A DNA stretch of 64,000 bases from the NCBI GenBank assembly GCA_964457225.1, contig CAYWEM010000015.1, positions 1 through 64,000 of the forward strand. Direction: 5' to 3'. Position 1 is the first letter of the stretch, and every line of letters begins with the position of its first letter. Below, one piece after another: positions 25,437 to 33,768 of the stretch. Position numbers and translations under genes: made by a program. This stretch comes from CAYWEM01 sp964457225. Lineage in GTDB: Bacteria; Acidobacteriota; Aminicenantia; UBA2199. The notes under the pieces are model-generated. The model did no database searches. It saw only the letters and a program-made list of their open reading frames with translations, and had not been told where the DNA came from.

Positions 25437-25470
25437 GTTTTTTCTCCAGTTTCAGTTGATTCCGGCTGGG

Positions 25471-25485
25471 GAAAACCCGGTTTTC
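25471..25485. repeat. Short palindrome upstream of the phosphatase gene
   Basis: GAAAAC CCG GTTTTC (25471-25485) lies between the two divergent starts, about 35 bases before the phosphatase ATG. It may be an operator for the phosphatase gene, but nothing else supports that. Confidence 0.35.
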
Positions 25486-25588
25486 GAATCATTGTAACAT
25501 GGGGCAATCCCGTTGTCTGCAGCGGGAAGTTTAATTCTCGATCCGAGGCCGGCCGAAGTCAGCGTATTTGCCTGTTCTGATTTTCCGA

Positions 25589-25617
25589 TTGACTTGCCCG
25601 GCTGATTCTTATATAAG
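25589..25617 (+). promoter_or_regulatory. Promoter of the cinA-wzm-wzt operon
   Basis: TTGACT (25589-25594) and TATAAG (25612-25617) are 17 bases apart. The cinA ATG follows 22 bases later, preceded by GGAGG. Confidence 0.7.
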
Positions 25618-25638
25618 GAAGGCCGGAGGTCGGAAAAA

Positions 25639-26886
25639 ATGCGCGCCCTGTTCATTGCCGTCGGTTCCGAGTTACTGCAGCAGGACCGTCGGGACACCAA
25701 TTCACTCTACGTACAGCGGAGATTGCGTGAATACGGAATTCTGACCGATATGAAAGTGGTGGTCGGTGATCAGCGTGAACACCTGGTCTGGCTGGTGAAA
25801 AAAGCTGCTCCCCGGTTTCAGCTGGTAGTGCTGTGCGGCGGCCTGGGACCGACCGAGGATGACATAACCCGCGAATGCGTAGCCGGCGCTCTCGGCCTGG
25901 ATCTGGTTTTCGATGAATGCATCTGGCAGGGTATCAATGAAATGTTTCAAATCCGCGGACGCCGTCCGGCGGAAAACAACGTCCGCCAGGCTTTTGTAAT
26001 TCAGGGCGCCGAAGTGCTGGACAATCCTAATGGTACCGCTCCGGGGCTTTACCTGGAAAACGGGGACTGCCTTTTTTTACTGTTGCCTGGGCCTCCGGCT
26101 GAATTGATACCGATATTTGAAAAGGTGCTGGAGGAAAAAATCGCTCCCTTGTCCAATTACTTCATTTTCAAGAAGCGGCTGGTATTCAGCGGCATTGGTG
26201 AATCGGAACTGGACAAGCTGGCGGCCCCGGTTTACGGCAGGTACAGAAATCCGCAGACTACGATCCTGGCAGAGCGGGGCCTGGTGGAAATTCACCTGCT
26301 GGGCCGCGACCGGCGCAATCCTGAAGAAACCAGGCGACTGACAGATGAACTGGCGGAAAAACTGAAAAACTTGCTGGCTGACAATTTCCTGTTCGAGGGA
26401 AGCGGCAGCCTGGAAGAAAGCCTGGTTTCAGAGCTTTCGGGGCAGGGCCTGACCCTGGCCCTGGCTGAAAGCTGCAGCGGCGGCTGGCTGGGCCAACGCA
26501 TCACTTCGGTGCCGGGCTGTTCGGCGGTTTTTCGCGGAGCTGTGATCGCCTATGCCGATGATGTCAAGCGGGATCTGCTCCGGGTTGATCATGATTTATT
26601 GCAGGCCGAGGGAGCTGTATCCGGCCGGGTGGCGGAACAAATGGCCCGCGGAGTGCGGGAACTGTTTCATGCCGACCTGGGCCTGGCTGTAACGGGCATA
26701 GCCGGACCTGGTGGAGCCAGGCCGGGAAAACCGGTCGGACTGGTTTTCCTGCACCTGTCGGGTCCTGAGTTCGAGGAGTCAGTCCATTTCGTTTTCCCGG
26801 GTGATCGTGACGGAATAAGGCAGCGCAGTGTCAATGCCGCCCTGGCCCTGGCCCTGCGCCGGCTGCGCGTCCAAAATGCCTGCTGA
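25639..26886 (+). CDS. cinA: CinA: competence/damage-inducible protein, NMN amidohydrolase type
   Basis: A 415-residue two-domain CinA. The N-terminal molybdopterin-binding-like (COG1058) domain has VGSELLQQDRRDTNS and LVVLCGGLGPTEDDITRE. The C-terminal PncC domain (about 260-415) has ALAESCSGGWLGQRITSVPG and VTGIAGPGG. CinA proteins remove ADP from ADP-ribose and deamidate NMN in pyridine nucleotide recycling. It overlaps the next gene by 11 bases and heads a likely operon running to the polysaccharide exporter. Confidence 0.95.
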   Translation: MRALFIAVGSELLQQDRRDTNSLYVQRRLREYGILTDMKVVVGDQREHLVWLVKKAAPRFQLVVLCGGLGPTEDDITRECVAGALGLDLVFDECIWQGINEMFQIRGRRPAENNVRQAFVIQGAEVLDNPNGTAPGLYLENGDCLFLLLPGPPAELIPIFEKVLEEKIAPLSNYFIFKKRLVFSGIGESELDKLAAPVYGRYRNPQTTILAERGLVEIHLLGRDRRNPEETRRLTDELAEKLKNLLADNFLFEGSGSLEESLVSELSGQGLTLALAESCSGGWLGQRITSVPGCSAVFRGAVIAYADDVKRDLLRVDHDLLQAEGAVSGRVAEQMARGVRELFHADLGLAVTGIAGPGGARPGKPVGLVFLHLSGPEFEESVHFVFPGDRDGIRQRSVNAALALALRRLRVQNAC

Positions 26887-27619
26887 ACTGAATAACGGGG
26901 AGTTCAGCCGCGACACTTTTTTCAACGGCCGGGTGGTGGTCTGGCAGAAAAAGAGAGGCTATCGCTTTGCCCTGGACGCGCCCCTGCTGGCATCTTTCAT
27001 TGAAGGCGGCCGGGAACCGGCGGTCGAATTCGGGTGCGGCTGCGGTATCATATCACTGTTACTGCTTTTTTCCGGTAAATTCAAGCGGATCAGGGCTTTT
27101 GAAATCCAGGAGGATTTGTGCCGCCTGGCCCGCTTCAACGCTCAGGAAAACGGATTCCAGGATCGCCTTGAAGTGGAACATGCCGATTTCCGCCGGGAAG
27201 CCGCCAAGCTGGACGGAGTACAAAACCTATTCGGCAACCCGCCCTTCTTCCCCCAGGACCGGGGTCTGGTCAGCCGTAACCCGGAGGTGCGGGCGGCCAA
27301 GTTTGAAACTTTCCTGGGGCTGGCTGAATTACTGGCCGCGGCGGCCGCGGTACTTGGCGCTGACGGCCGGCTGAGCCTGGTTTACCCGGCCGACCGATTT
27401 GACGAACTGGAGGTTGAGGCGGAAAAATGCGGCCTTTACTGGGTTTGTCGGCGGGCGGTCAAGTCTTTTGCCGCTGGAAAGACGGAACGATTTCTGGTAA
27501 AATTGCAAAAGTCTTCTGCCGGCCGGATCGATCTGGATCCACTGCACATTTTCAGCCGCAAAGGAGTGTATTCTCAGGAAATGAAAGAGGTTTTAACAGG
27601 AAAAAACGATGCTGGTTAA
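26876..27619 (+). CDS. TrmN6/YfiC-like class I methyltransferase
   Basis: A 247-residue Rossmann-fold methyltransferase. SAM-binding motif I is AVEFGCGCGIISLLLL; the N-[PP]-[FY] type catalytic motif appears as GNPPFF, typical of N6-adenine or glutamine N-methyltransferases. The opening FNGRVVVWQKKRGYRFALDAPLLASF matches the tRNA1(Val) A37 N6-methyltransferase group. I chose ATG at 26876 (MPAELNNGEF); the frame is open upstream inside cinA. It overlaps wzm by 11 bases. Confidence 0.85.
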   Translation: MPAELNNGEFSRDTFFNGRVVVWQKKRGYRFALDAPLLASFIEGGREPAVEFGCGCGIISLLLLFSGKFKRIRAFEIQEDLCRLARFNAQENGFQDRLEVEHADFRREAAKLDGVQNLFGNPPFFPQDRGLVSRNPEVRAAKFETFLGLAELLAAAAAVLGADGRLSLVYPADRFDELEVEAEKCGLYWVCRRAVKSFAAGKTERFLVKLQKSSAGRIDLDPLHIFSRKGVYSQEMKEVLTGKNDAG

Positions 27620-28421
27620 ACTGAAAGAGATCGTTCGCCATCGCCAATTGATCCAGACACTGGTGTCCAGGGAACTGAAAGCCAGGTACCGGGGGACGGT
27701 GCTGGGTTTCCTCTGGAGTTTTTTCAACCCTCTGCTCTTGATGGTCGTGTATTCGATAGTCTTTGGTTTTATCATGCCGGCCCGCTTCCCCCAGTTCGAG
27801 GAAAAAGCCATTTACTATTCGATTTTCCTGTTCACCGGCATTCTGCCCTGGACCTGGTTTTCTTCCTCGCTCAACGAATCCGCCAACGTTTTACTGGTGC
27901 ACGGAGCACTGATCAAGAAAATCCAGTTTCCCATCGAAGTTTTGCCGATCATGGTGGTGACCACCAACATGATTCACTTCCTGCTGGGCATTCCCATTTT
28001 AGTGCTTTTTTTTATCATCTTCTTTCCGGCCGCGATCAGTTGGTGGATTCTTTTCCTGCCGCTGGCCGTTATCGTGCAGGCAATTTTCACCATGGGACTC
28101 GCCTTTCTCATCTCGGCCCTGACCGTTCATTTCCGGGATATAAAGGACATACTGGCCAACCTGCTCACCCTTTGGTTCTTTTCCACCCCGATCATCTATC
28201 CCTTCGACGCTCCCCAGATACAGAATTCATCAGCCCTGAAGACCCTGCTGTCACTGAACCCGATGACCCACATAGTCGAAGCTTATCATTTCGCGTTTTT
28301 TTACGGATCCCTGCCCCATTACAAGCGCCTGTCAGTGACCGTACTGGTCGGCGCCCTGTTTTTCTACCTGGGCTACAAGATATTCGACAAATTGCGTGAT
28401 ACTTTTATAGAAGAGGTCTGA
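27609..28421 (+). CDS. wzm: ABC-2 polysaccharide export permease (Wzm-like)
   Basis: A 270-residue membrane protein with about six hydrophobic helices. The N-terminal amphipathic segment LVSRELKARYRGTVLGFLWSF is characteristic of O-antigen and teichoic-acid export permeases (Wzm/TagG). It would move a lipid-linked polysaccharide across the inner membrane with the ATPase encoded 3 bases downstream. The start lies inside the preceding methyltransferase gene. Confidence 0.93.
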   Translation: MLVKLKEIVRHRQLIQTLVSRELKARYRGTVLGFLWSFFNPLLLMVVYSIVFGFIMPARFPQFEEKAIYYSIFLFTGILPWTWFSSSLNESANVLLVHGALIKKIQFPIEVLPIMVVTTNMIHFLLGIPILVLFFIIFFPAAISWWILFLPLAVIVQAIFTMGLAFLISALTVHFRDIKDILANLLTLWFFSTPIIYPFDAPQIQNSSALKTLLSLNPMTHIVEAYHFAFFYGSLPHYKRLSVTVLVGALFFYLGYKIFDKLRDTFIEEV

Positions 28422-28424
28422 TCG

Positions 28425-29690
28425 ATGTTTTCCGTTGAAGCCAGCAATCTGGAAAAATGCTATAAGAGATATTCCAACCGATTCAAGTACCTGACCGTAA
28501 AAAGCGCCCTGGTCAACAAAACCCTCTTCGCCGATTTGAAGGAAGAAGACAAGTTCTACGCCCTGAAGGGAGTCAGTTTTAACCTGGACCGTGGCAAGAC
28601 CCTGGGCATAATCGGGGAAAACGGTTCGGGCAAGAGCACCATGCTGAAGATACTGGCCGGGATCAGCAAGCCCACTTCGGGTTCCATCGTCACCCACGGC
28701 CGGATCTCGGCCCTTATCGAGCTGGGAGCCGGTTTTCATCCGGAAATATCGGGCCGGGAAAACATTTTCATCAACGGTATCATCCTGGGACTGAGCAAAA
28801 AACAGATCCAGGAAAAGTACGAAGAAATAGTGCGTTTCGCTGAACTGTCCGACTTCATAGAAAACCCGGTAAAAAGCTATTCATCCGGCATGTACATGCG
28901 CCTTGGCTTTTCCATTGCCATCAACGTCGATCCGGACATCCTGCTGATCGACGAGGTACTGGCAGTGGGGGATGCTTCTTTCGTGCCCAAATGCCTGGAT
29001 AAGATCAACGAGTTCAAGCGTAAGGGCAAGACCATCATTTTTGTTTCCCATGACCTGAGCACGGTGGAAAGAATCTGTGACGAAGTCATCTGGATGAAGA
29101 ACGGACTGGTTGAAATGAGCGGCTATCCCAAGCGGGTGGTGGATGCATATCTCGAGTACGTCGGTCGTCGCGACGAAGACAAGGCACTGGCCGCGCATCA
29201 TCAGGAAGCTGCGACTGAAAAGAACGCCGAAAAGAAATGGGGCGGCAAGGAAATGGAGATCAGCGGCCTGCGCATGTTTGACGGCCGGGGTGTCGAGAAA
29301 TACGTTTTTGATCCTGAGGAGCCGCTGAGCATTTCATTCGAGGTCAGTGCCGCGGAAAAACAGGAAGACTTTGTTTTCGGAATCGGGATATTCAACTCGG
29401 AAGGGTTGCAGTGTTACGGCAGTAACACCCTGCTCGAAGAATACCAGTCGCAATCATTCAAGGGCCGCGGCCGGGTCACCATCAGAATACCGGCCCTGAA
29501 CCTGGTCAACGGCACTTATTTTCTGGACGTTGCCGTGCACAAGCGTGACGGCTATCCTTTCGATTATCACCATTTCTGTTATTCATTCAGGGTGGTTTCA
29601 CGTTTCCAGGATGTCGGAGTCAGCCGCATCGCCCATGAATGGGATTTTTCCCGGAGTATCGGCATTGTCAGAAAAAAAAATCTGCAGTGA
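28425..29690 (+). CDS. wzt: Polysaccharide export ATPase with C-terminal glycan-binding domain (Wzt-like)
   Basis: A 421-residue protein. The nucleotide-binding domain (residues 1-240) has Walker A GENGSGKST, signature YSSGMYMRLGFS, Walker B DILLIDEVLAVGD and the H-loop FVSHD. The C-terminal domain (about 275-415; LSISFEVSAAEKQEDFVFG, then GTYFLDVAVH) matches Wzt C-terminal beta-sandwich domains that recognise the modified end of an O-antigen. That suggests export of a capped, chain-length-defined glycan. Glycan synthesis genes are not next to it here. Confidence 0.93.
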   Translation: MFSVEASNLEKCYKRYSNRFKYLTVKSALVNKTLFADLKEEDKFYALKGVSFNLDRGKTLGIIGENGSGKSTMLKILAGISKPTSGSIVTHGRISALIELGAGFHPEISGRENIFINGIILGLSKKQIQEKYEEIVRFAELSDFIENPVKSYSSGMYMRLGFSIAINVDPDILLIDEVLAVGDASFVPKCLDKINEFKRKGKTIIFVSHDLSTVERICDEVIWMKNGLVEMSGYPKRVVDAYLEYVGRRDEDKALAAHHQEAATEKNAEKKWGGKEMEISGLRMFDGRGVEKYVFDPEEPLSISFEVSAAEKQEDFVFGIGIFNSEGLQCYGSNTLLEEYQSQSFKGRGRVTIRIPALNLVNGTYFLDVAVHKRDGYPFDYHHFCYSFRVVSRFQDVGVSRIAHEWDFSRSIGIVRKKNLQ

Positions 29691-30165
29691 TGTCGCGGGG
29701 GTGCGCAGGCTGCTCGAAGCAGCGGCTCCTGCCAGGGTGGTTTTCAGCAACGGGGTTTTTGACATCCTGCACCCGGGTCACCTGGCCCTGTTGAGCTTTG
29801 CCGCCCGGCAGGGTGATTTCCTGATCCTGGGTGTGAACGACGATGATTCGGTTGGTCGGCTGAAAGGACCTTCCCGGCCGATTTTTCCTTTGGCTGAACG
29901 ACTGGAAATCCTGGCCGCCCTTGAATACCCGGATGCCGTGGTCCCCTTTTCCGAAGACACCCCCCTGCGCCTGATCAGGGAACTCGACTGTGTAGACGTT
30001 CTGGTCAAGGGCGCCGATTACGAGCCGGAAGCAGTGGTCGGCCGCCGGGAAGTCGAAGCACGGGGAGGGCGCCTGGAACTGTTTTCTTTCCAGCATGGCT
30101 ATTCAACTTCCGGAATCATTGCCAGGATTCTCGAGCAAGCAGGTCAAGCCGATCAGCGTACTTGA
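29665..30165 (+). CDS. RfaE2-like nucleotidyltransferase (ADP-heptose synthase domain)
   Basis: About 166 residues forming a cytidylyltransferase-like fold: HxGH motif in VFSNGVFDILHPGHLALL, GVNDDDSVGRLKGPSRP, and the closing YSTSGII. This matches the C-terminal half of HldE, which adenylates heptose-1-phosphate for LPS core; related enzymes make CDP-glycerol or ADP-sugars. I prefer the TTG at 29665 because GGAG lies about 8 bases upstream, giving a 26-base overlap with wzt. An ATG at 29635 is an alternative. No kinase half (HldE-N) is in the window. Confidence 0.85.
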   Translation: MSEKKICSDVAGVRRLLEAAAPARVVFSNGVFDILHPGHLALLSFAARQGDFLILGVNDDDSVGRLKGPSRPIFPLAERLEILAALEYPDAVVPFSEDTPLRLIRELDCVDVLVKGADYEPEAVVGRREVEARGGRLELFSFQHGYSTSGIIARILEQAGQADQRT

Positions 30166-30225
30166 GAGTTCTCCTTTTTTTTTCCGGTTATTAATACAGT
30201 TATTCAGAAAAACAGGTTGTTTTTG

Positions 30226-30254
30226 TTGACAATCGATTTTTTCTTTATTATCAT
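30226..30254 (+). promoter_or_regulatory. Promoter of the beta-barrel protein gene
   Basis: TTGACA (30226-30231) and TATCAT (30249-30254) are 17 bases apart in an AT-rich 197-base gap; a second TTGACA occurs at 30266. The leader of about 100 bases ends in an AGGAGG site. Confidence 0.6.
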
Positions 30255-30362
30255 AAAAAAAATGCTTGACAGAATAACTCCTTGTCTTAAAGAACTGAGC
30301 TGGCATTGCTTTAAATGTCAAAACTTTTTTTCTATTTTTTTTAAGTTTTCAGGAGGTGTGAC

Positions 30363-31601
30363 ATGCTGAAAAAAAAGCCGGTTGTGGTATTTGCAGGGCT
30401 TTTGTTTCTTTTTTCGCTGGCTTCCTTTGCCGCCGGCACGGACCTTTATAATCTCAATCGCCGGCCCTTTGTCAAAGGCGGAGCCGAAAACGAGCAAAAC
30501 TTGCGCGAGTTACTGCTGAAAAATGCAGATGACCTGAAGGCAGGTTTTGAGCGGGCCGGAATGGTTGAATTGTTTGAACCCTTCATGACCCAGCTGGCCG
30601 AAGCGGAAATCGCGATTGAAGTCATCCCCGCCTTTGACCGCAAGAGCGGCGAGGATCCCATGCATGTCCAGTGGATGTTGTTCCGGTCTTCAAACGGCAG
30701 CATCAAGGTTCTGGAAGACGTCAACTGGAAGGTGCGCCGGGATGAAAAGGTTTTCCGCCTGACTGTAAAACACAATTGCCGGGATTATCATTTCCTGGTG
30801 CCCGACAGGTGTGTCAACGTCTCCCTGATGGCTCACAGCGCCTCCCGGGCGGTCTGCGTCATAAATGTCAGCCCTGATAAAGTTGATTTCGGCGAACCCT
30901 TTGCCATTGACATGAGCAATTCGATTTGTGTCGATGTCCTCAAGGTGAAAGTATTCGATGCCGACGGCAAAGTGGTCAAGGAAGGTGAGATCAAGGCCTC
31001 TGATCCGACCATGACCATAACTCTGGATGAATCAGGAGACTTTACCATCGAGGCCGTGCCCTACAACGTGGAAGGAGTGGAAGGTGATGCCTGCACGGCC
31101 AAGGTGCACGTCAATTTCCCGCCCATTCCCGAGCCGGTTGAACCGGTGGTTGAAGCTGAAAAGCGATTCTACGGCGTGCTGGAAGCCGGCCCCATGGTGG
31201 TGCGAGGCACTTACAGCGGTTACCTGTTTGCCCGTTTCGGTTTCATGTACAAGATAGTGCCGGACAGTCTTGACCTGGTGGTAAGCGCCGGCCCGGCCCT
31301 GACCTTGACCGGAGCCCCTTTCAAGAGCTTCCTGATGGGTAACGTGTTGCTCAATTACAACATCAACAAGTTCTTCCTGGGCGGCGGCCTGGCTTATACT
31401 ACTCAGGTGAAGGATTTCGAGTACGATGAAAGACCGGATTGGAACGCCGGACTCAACCTGGTACTGCAGGCCGGTCACGAGATCATGCGCTGGCTTAATT
31501 CCCGCAGTTCGATTTTTGTTGAATTCCAGATGCCCATGCATGACAGCCTGAACGTATCTAAATACCACATGTTCCTGCTCGGATTCCGTTACAATTTCTG
31601 A
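30363..31601 (+). CDS. Outer-membrane-type protein with Ig-like and C-terminal beta-barrel parts, unknown function
   Basis: A 412-residue protein I do not recognise. It starts with a signal peptide (VVVFAGLLFLFSLASFAAG). Residues about 25-160 form an unassigned mixed domain. Residues about 165-260 look like a beta-sandwich (VDFGEPFAIDMSN, then ESGDFTIEAVPYNVEG). After a PEPVEPVVEAEK linker, the last 140 residues alternate polar and aromatic residues and end in FRYNF, the C-terminal Phe signature of outer-membrane barrels recognised by BamA. It has its own promoter and a strong terminator. Confidence 0.75.
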   Translation: MLKKKPVVVFAGLLFLFSLASFAAGTDLYNLNRRPFVKGGAENEQNLRELLLKNADDLKAGFERAGMVELFEPFMTQLAEAEIAIEVIPAFDRKSGEDPMHVQWMLFRSSNGSIKVLEDVNWKVRRDEKVFRLTVKHNCRDYHFLVPDRCVNVSLMAHSASRAVCVINVSPDKVDFGEPFAIDMSNSICVDVLKVKVFDADGKVVKEGEIKASDPTMTITLDESGDFTIEAVPYNVEGVEGDACTAKVHVNFPPIPEPVEPVVEAEKRFYGVLEAGPMVVRGTYSGYLFARFGFMYKIVPDSLDLVVSAGPALTLTGAPFKSFLMGNVLLNYNINKFFLGGGLAYTTQVKDFEYDERPDWNAGLNLVLQAGHEIMRWLNSRSSIFVEFQMPMHDSLNVSKYHMFLLGFRYNF

Positions 31602-31628
31602 TCGACAGAACCTGAATTAAGATTGCCT

Positions 31629-31663
31629 GCGGCCCGTTCCGAAAAGGACGGGCCGCTTTTTAT
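31629..31663 (+). terminator. Intrinsic terminator after the beta-barrel gene
   Basis: A GC-rich stem (GCGGCCCG.../...CGGGCCGC, 31629-31656) with a GAAAA loop is followed by TTTTTATT. It overlaps the stop codon of the convergent methyltransferase-like gene. Confidence 0.9.
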
Positions 31664-32361
31664 TCCCAGTTTTTATTAATTGAAATTTTTTTTACTGCCT
31701 TCAAGACCAGGTAAACCAGGGTCAATCCCGCCAGCACGAAAAGGAAAAACCGAACCCGGAGAATCGCTTCAGCCTGTCCGGCTTTCCAGGCCAGGACCGC
31801 CAGGAACAGAGCCGTGGTGTTGAAAATGGTGTCTATTTCCTGCCAGATTACCCCCGGGCCCCGAAAGGCATTGCCGGGGCGCCGCCATTTAAGAGGGTTG
31901 GGCAGCAGGCGGGGCACCGTGGAGCGAAAAAGGCGGAATTGTTCACCGTACTTGCCTGCCAGGTAGTATTCCTCGGCGAGAATGATGAAATGATACTGGG
32001 CGGTCAGCAGGATCACACCCAGCAGCAGGGCCCGGGGATTGCCGTAGCTCAGCAGTATCCCGGCCATCATCAGCAGGTTGCCCAGGTAGAGAGGATTACG
32101 GCAGATCGAGTAAAACCCGGTGGTATTGAGATCATCGGCCCGAAAAGAACTTTCCCGGCCCGAAGTGCCTCCGGCGGCATGACCGCAGCTGTGAATGCGG
32201 ATGCTTTCTCCGGCCAGGGCCAGCAGCAGGCCGCAAATCAGCGGCCAGGGCTCAGCTTCGGTGCCCGGAGGAAAGAAAACGAAAACAACGGCAATCAGGG
32301 GCAGGGGGGTGAAACTGCGGTATTTAAAAAGAAAAGCACCGATTTTCTGTGACCTGGTCAT
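31660..32361 (-). CDS. Isoprenylcysteine-carboxyl-methyltransferase-like membrane protein
   Basis: A 233-residue membrane protein with about five hydrophobic segments. The signature of the ICMT/PEMT superfamily is visible: FYSICRNPLYLGNLLMMAG and, further on, AEEYYLAGKYGEQF. Bacterial members methylate lipids or are of unknown substrate; prenylated protein is not expected. It is monocistronic, convergent with the barrel gene and divergent from nadA. Confidence 0.82.
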   Translation of the reverse strand: MTRSQKIGAFLFKYRSFTPLPLIAVVFVFFPPGTEAEPWPLICGLLLALAGESIRIHSCGHAAGGTSGRESSFRADDLNTTGFYSICRNPLYLGNLLMMAGILLSYGNPRALLLGVILLTAQYHFIILAEEYYLAGKYGEQFRLFRSTVPRLLPNPLKWRRPGNAFRGPGVIWQEIDTIFNTTALFLAVLAWKAGQAEAILRVRFFLFVLAGLTLVYLVLKAVKKISINKNWE

Positions 32362-32412
32362 GCGCCTACTCTAACCCGGACCGCCCTGCCTGTCAAGGCG
32401 TTAAAAAGATGT

Positions 32413-32442
32413 TTGACCGCTGCAGGGGGCATGGGGTAAAAT
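32413..32442 (+). promoter_or_regulatory. Promoter of nadA
   Basis: TTGACC (32413-32418) and TAAAAT (32437-32442) are 18 bases apart, upstream of the GAGGAAA ribosome-binding site at 32464. Confidence 0.65.
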
Positions 32443-32475
32443 CTCAGGACGATGATTAACTGCGAGGAAAGTCAT

Positions 32476-33384
32476 ATGGACAGAAGAAAGTATGAAGCAG
32501 AAATAAACGAATTGAAAAAAAAGCATCGGGCGGTTATCCTGGCCCACAATTACCAGAGTCTTGAAGTTCAGGCCGTGGCTGATTACTGCGGCGATTCACT
32601 GGAGTTGAGCCGTATTGCCGCCCGGGCGGAAGCTGACACTATAGTGTTTGCCGGTGTTCTTTTCATGGCTGAAACAGCCGCGATACTCGCTCCGCAAAAA
32701 AGGGTTCTGTTGCCGCGTCTCGACGCCGGCTGTCCGATGGCCGACATGGTCACGGTCGGGGAATTGCGCGATTTAAAGTCTGAATACCCCCGGGCCGCAG
32801 TAGTCAGCTACGTCAACTCGGCGGCGGCCATCAAGGCCGAAAGTGATGTCTGCTGTACTTCCGCCAATGCTCCGGCCGTGGTTCGGGGCATTGAGGCTGA
32901 AGAAATCATCTTCGTTCCGGATCGCAATCTGGGCTATTATGTCCAGAAAAAAGTCCCCGAAAAACGGGTGCATCTTTATTACGGTTACTGCTATGTGCAC
33001 GACCGTTTCAGCTTGGCCGAACTGCGGGAAGCGAGGCGGATGTTTCCCCGGGCCCGGGCCCTGGTACATCCGGAAGTGCCGCCCGATGTGCAGGAAGAAG
33101 CTGACGAGATCCTTTCCACCAGCGGCATGATGCGTTACATTGCCGCTTCGGCTGAAAGAGAATTCATAGTGGCCACCGAGGAAGGCCTGCTGGAAAAGAT
33201 GCGGCTGGAACACCCGGACAAGACCGTTCATTCCATGGGCCGGCCCAAGATCTGCGCCAATATGAAGAAAACAGGCCTGGTGGATATTGTAAGAGCCCTT
33301 GAATCCGGGGTTTACCGGATCAGCGTGCCGGATGAGATCGCCGTTTCCGCCCGCCGTGCTCTCGACGGTATGCTACGATTCTGA
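32476..33384 (+). CDS. nadA: Quinolinate synthase A
   Basis: A 302-residue NadA. Three cysteines in DAGCPMADM, YGYCYVHDRF and PKICANMKKTG fit the three ligands of the oxygen-sensitive 4Fe-4S cluster; LAHNYQSLEVQAVADYCGDS is the usual N-terminal substrate loop. It condenses iminoaspartate with dihydroxyacetone phosphate to quinolinate in NAD synthesis. ATG at 32476 follows GAGGAAA by 6 bases; an upstream in-frame ATG at 32452 lacks a site. nadB and nadC are not in the window, so it stands alone. Confidence 0.95.
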   Translation: MDRRKYEAEINELKKKHRAVILAHNYQSLEVQAVADYCGDSLELSRIAARAEADTIVFAGVLFMAETAAILAPQKRVLLPRLDAGCPMADMVTVGELRDLKSEYPRAAVVSYVNSAAAIKAESDVCCTSANAPAVVRGIEAEEIIFVPDRNLGYYVQKKVPEKRVHLYYGYCYVHDRFSLAELREARRMFPRARALVHPEVPPDVQEEADEILSTSGMMRYIAASAEREFIVATEEGLLEKMRLEHPDKTVHSMGRPKICANMKKTGLVDIVRALESGVYRISVPDEIAVSARRALDGMLRF

Positions 33385-33423
33385 TCATCAACAAAAAACC
33401 AAGTAACCCGGCCGTGATATCCT

Positions 33424-33768
33424 TCAAATGCGCTGGAAATCGTCCTGAAAGCGGGTGATGTCGTCTTCGCCGAGGTAAGAGCCGCGCTGGACTTCGACGA
33501 AAACCAGGTTTTCATCACCCTTGTTTTCCATGCGATGTCGTGATTTGCCTGGTATGAAGACCCCCTGGTTCGAGGTAAGTTCCTGTTCCTTTTCGTCCAC
33601 CGTGACCACGGCCCGTCCCTGGACTATCACCCAGTATTCACTACGCTGTTCATGGCTTTGCAGGGAAAGTCTTTTGCCCGGGAACACCGTTATCTTTTTT
33701 ATCTTCAGCCCGCATTCCTGGTAAAGTATTTCGAAACAGCCCCAGGGGCGATCTTCTCTTTCATTCAC
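33424..33768 (-). CDS. Cupin: phosphomannose isomerase type II-like domain protein
   Basis: A 114-residue single cupin. RPWGCFEILYQECGLKIKKI, PGKRLSLQSHEQRSEYWVIVQG and GKSRHRMENKG match the C-terminal isomerase domain of GDP-mannose pyrophosphorylase/phosphomannose isomerase proteins, including metal-binding His and Glu. It may interconvert fructose-6-phosphate and mannose-6-phosphate. It overlaps gmd by 4 bases, which supports a role in GDP-mannose supply. Stand-alone cupins of this type can also have other sugar-phosphate roles. Confidence 0.82.
   Translation of the reverse strand: MNEREDRPWGCFEILYQECGLKIKKITVFPGKRLSLQSHEQRSEYWVIVQGRAVVTVDEKEQELTSNQGVFIPGKSRHRMENKGDENLVFVEVQRGSYLGEDDITRFQDDFQRI

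Noticed and set aside
30103..30321. Small minus-strand frame in the gap before the beta-barrel gene
   Set aside because: It runs against the promoter and leader of the barrel gene, overlaps the RfaE2-like gene end, and has no ribosome-binding site or recognisable domain.
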